Assembly: GCA_023392205.1 (NCBI GenBank)
Contig: JAEVZN010000463.1
Coordinates: 1 to 7,358 of the forward strand
From: Pseudomonadota bacterium
GTDB taxonomy: Bacteria > Pseudomonadota > Alphaproteobacteria > Rhizobiales > Xanthobacteraceae
Direction: 5' to 3'
Length of the DNA stretch: 7,358 nt
The notes under the pieces were generated by a model. It worked only from the letters and a program-made list of their open reading frames with translations. It did no database searches and was not told the origin of the DNA. Numbering within the stretch: the first letter of the stretch is position 1; each line of letters starts with the position of its first letter. This document shows positions 7,267-7,358 of this stretch, one piece after another. Position numbers and translations under genes: made by a program.

Positions 7267-7358
7267 AGCCGTTCCGGCTCTGATGGAATCAAATCCGGGG
7301 CTCCAGCTTCTCGCATTGACGCGTTTTCTTATCGCGAACCGGTATCCACTTCGCTCGA
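7265..7358. repeat. Dispersed intergenic palindromic repeat (truncated by window edge)
   Basis: The last 94 bases contain no gene. They start with a perfect 7-bp hairpin (AGAGCCG 7265-7271, loop TTC, CGGCTCT 7275-7281). Then comes a GATGGAATCAAATCCGGGGC segment and the block TTGACGCGTTTTCTTATCGC followed by GAACCGGTATCCACTTCGCT. From memory, near-identical blocks occur many times between genes in Bradyrhizobium, Rhodopseudomonas and related Hyphomicrobiales, usually followed by a GAAAACGC that mirrors the GCGTTTTC at 7321-7328; that half would lie just beyond the edge. Multi-copy status cannot be shown from one copy. Confidence 0.6.

Noticed and set aside
7265..7281. The hairpin after dnaQ as an intrinsic terminator
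   Set aside because: The stem is only 7 bp and no T run follows on the plus strand; it fits better as part of the dispersed repeat.

Overview
The window looks like a piece of an alphaproteobacterial chromosome, most likely Hyphomicrobiales (Rhizobiales). The reasons are the high GC content, the gene order rho-hemJ-hemE | DUF299(ppsR)-maf-coaE-dnaQ, and an intergenic palindromic repeat at the right edge that I recall from Bradyrhizobium/Rhodopseudomonas-type genomes. In alphaproteobacteria such as Caulobacter and Rickettsia, the gap between hemE and the DUF299 gene (RP001 in Rickettsia) holds the chromosomal replication origin. The ~400-base divergent gap here (4068-4470) fits that role.

Left arm, all on the minus strand and pointing away from the gap. 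hemE (uroporphyrinogen decarboxylase, GTG start) is followed by hemJ (protoporphyrinogen IX oxidase, membrane), then rho (transcription terminator ATPase). A strong intrinsic terminator closes rho. After that comes a membrane-anchored TPR protein that runs off the left edge. A GC-rich hairpin lies between hemE and hemJ just ahead of the hemJ start, and the rho leader has a C-rich, G-poor stretch that could be a Rho-utilisation site.

Centre: the hemE/ppsR divergent gap. Next to hemE is an AT-rich block (about 35% GC over 60 bases) with a CtrA-like TTAA-N7-TTTA site and a weak IHF-like site. It is followed by at least seven degenerate DnaA-box-like 9-mers. Several of these are in the same orientation and spaced 31-33 bases apart. 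No protein gene is supported in this gap.

Right arm, all on the plus strand: ppsR (pyruvate dikinase regulatory kinase/phosphorylase, TTG start), maf (nucleotide pyrophosphatase family, start overlapping the ppsR stop), coaE (dephospho-CoA kinase, 6 bases later) and dnaQ (DNA polymerase III epsilon, 28 bases later). This is a tight operon linking carbon-flux control, nucleotide-pool and coenzyme A housekeeping, and replication proofreading. The aroE gene that usually sits between maf and coaE is absent. A dispersed intergenic repeat starts at the dnaQ stop codon and continues past the right edge.

All seven complete genes are transcribed away from the central gap, as expected for replication-transcription co-orientation around an origin. 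I see no defence system, phage or transposon. The most notable element is the putative oriC.
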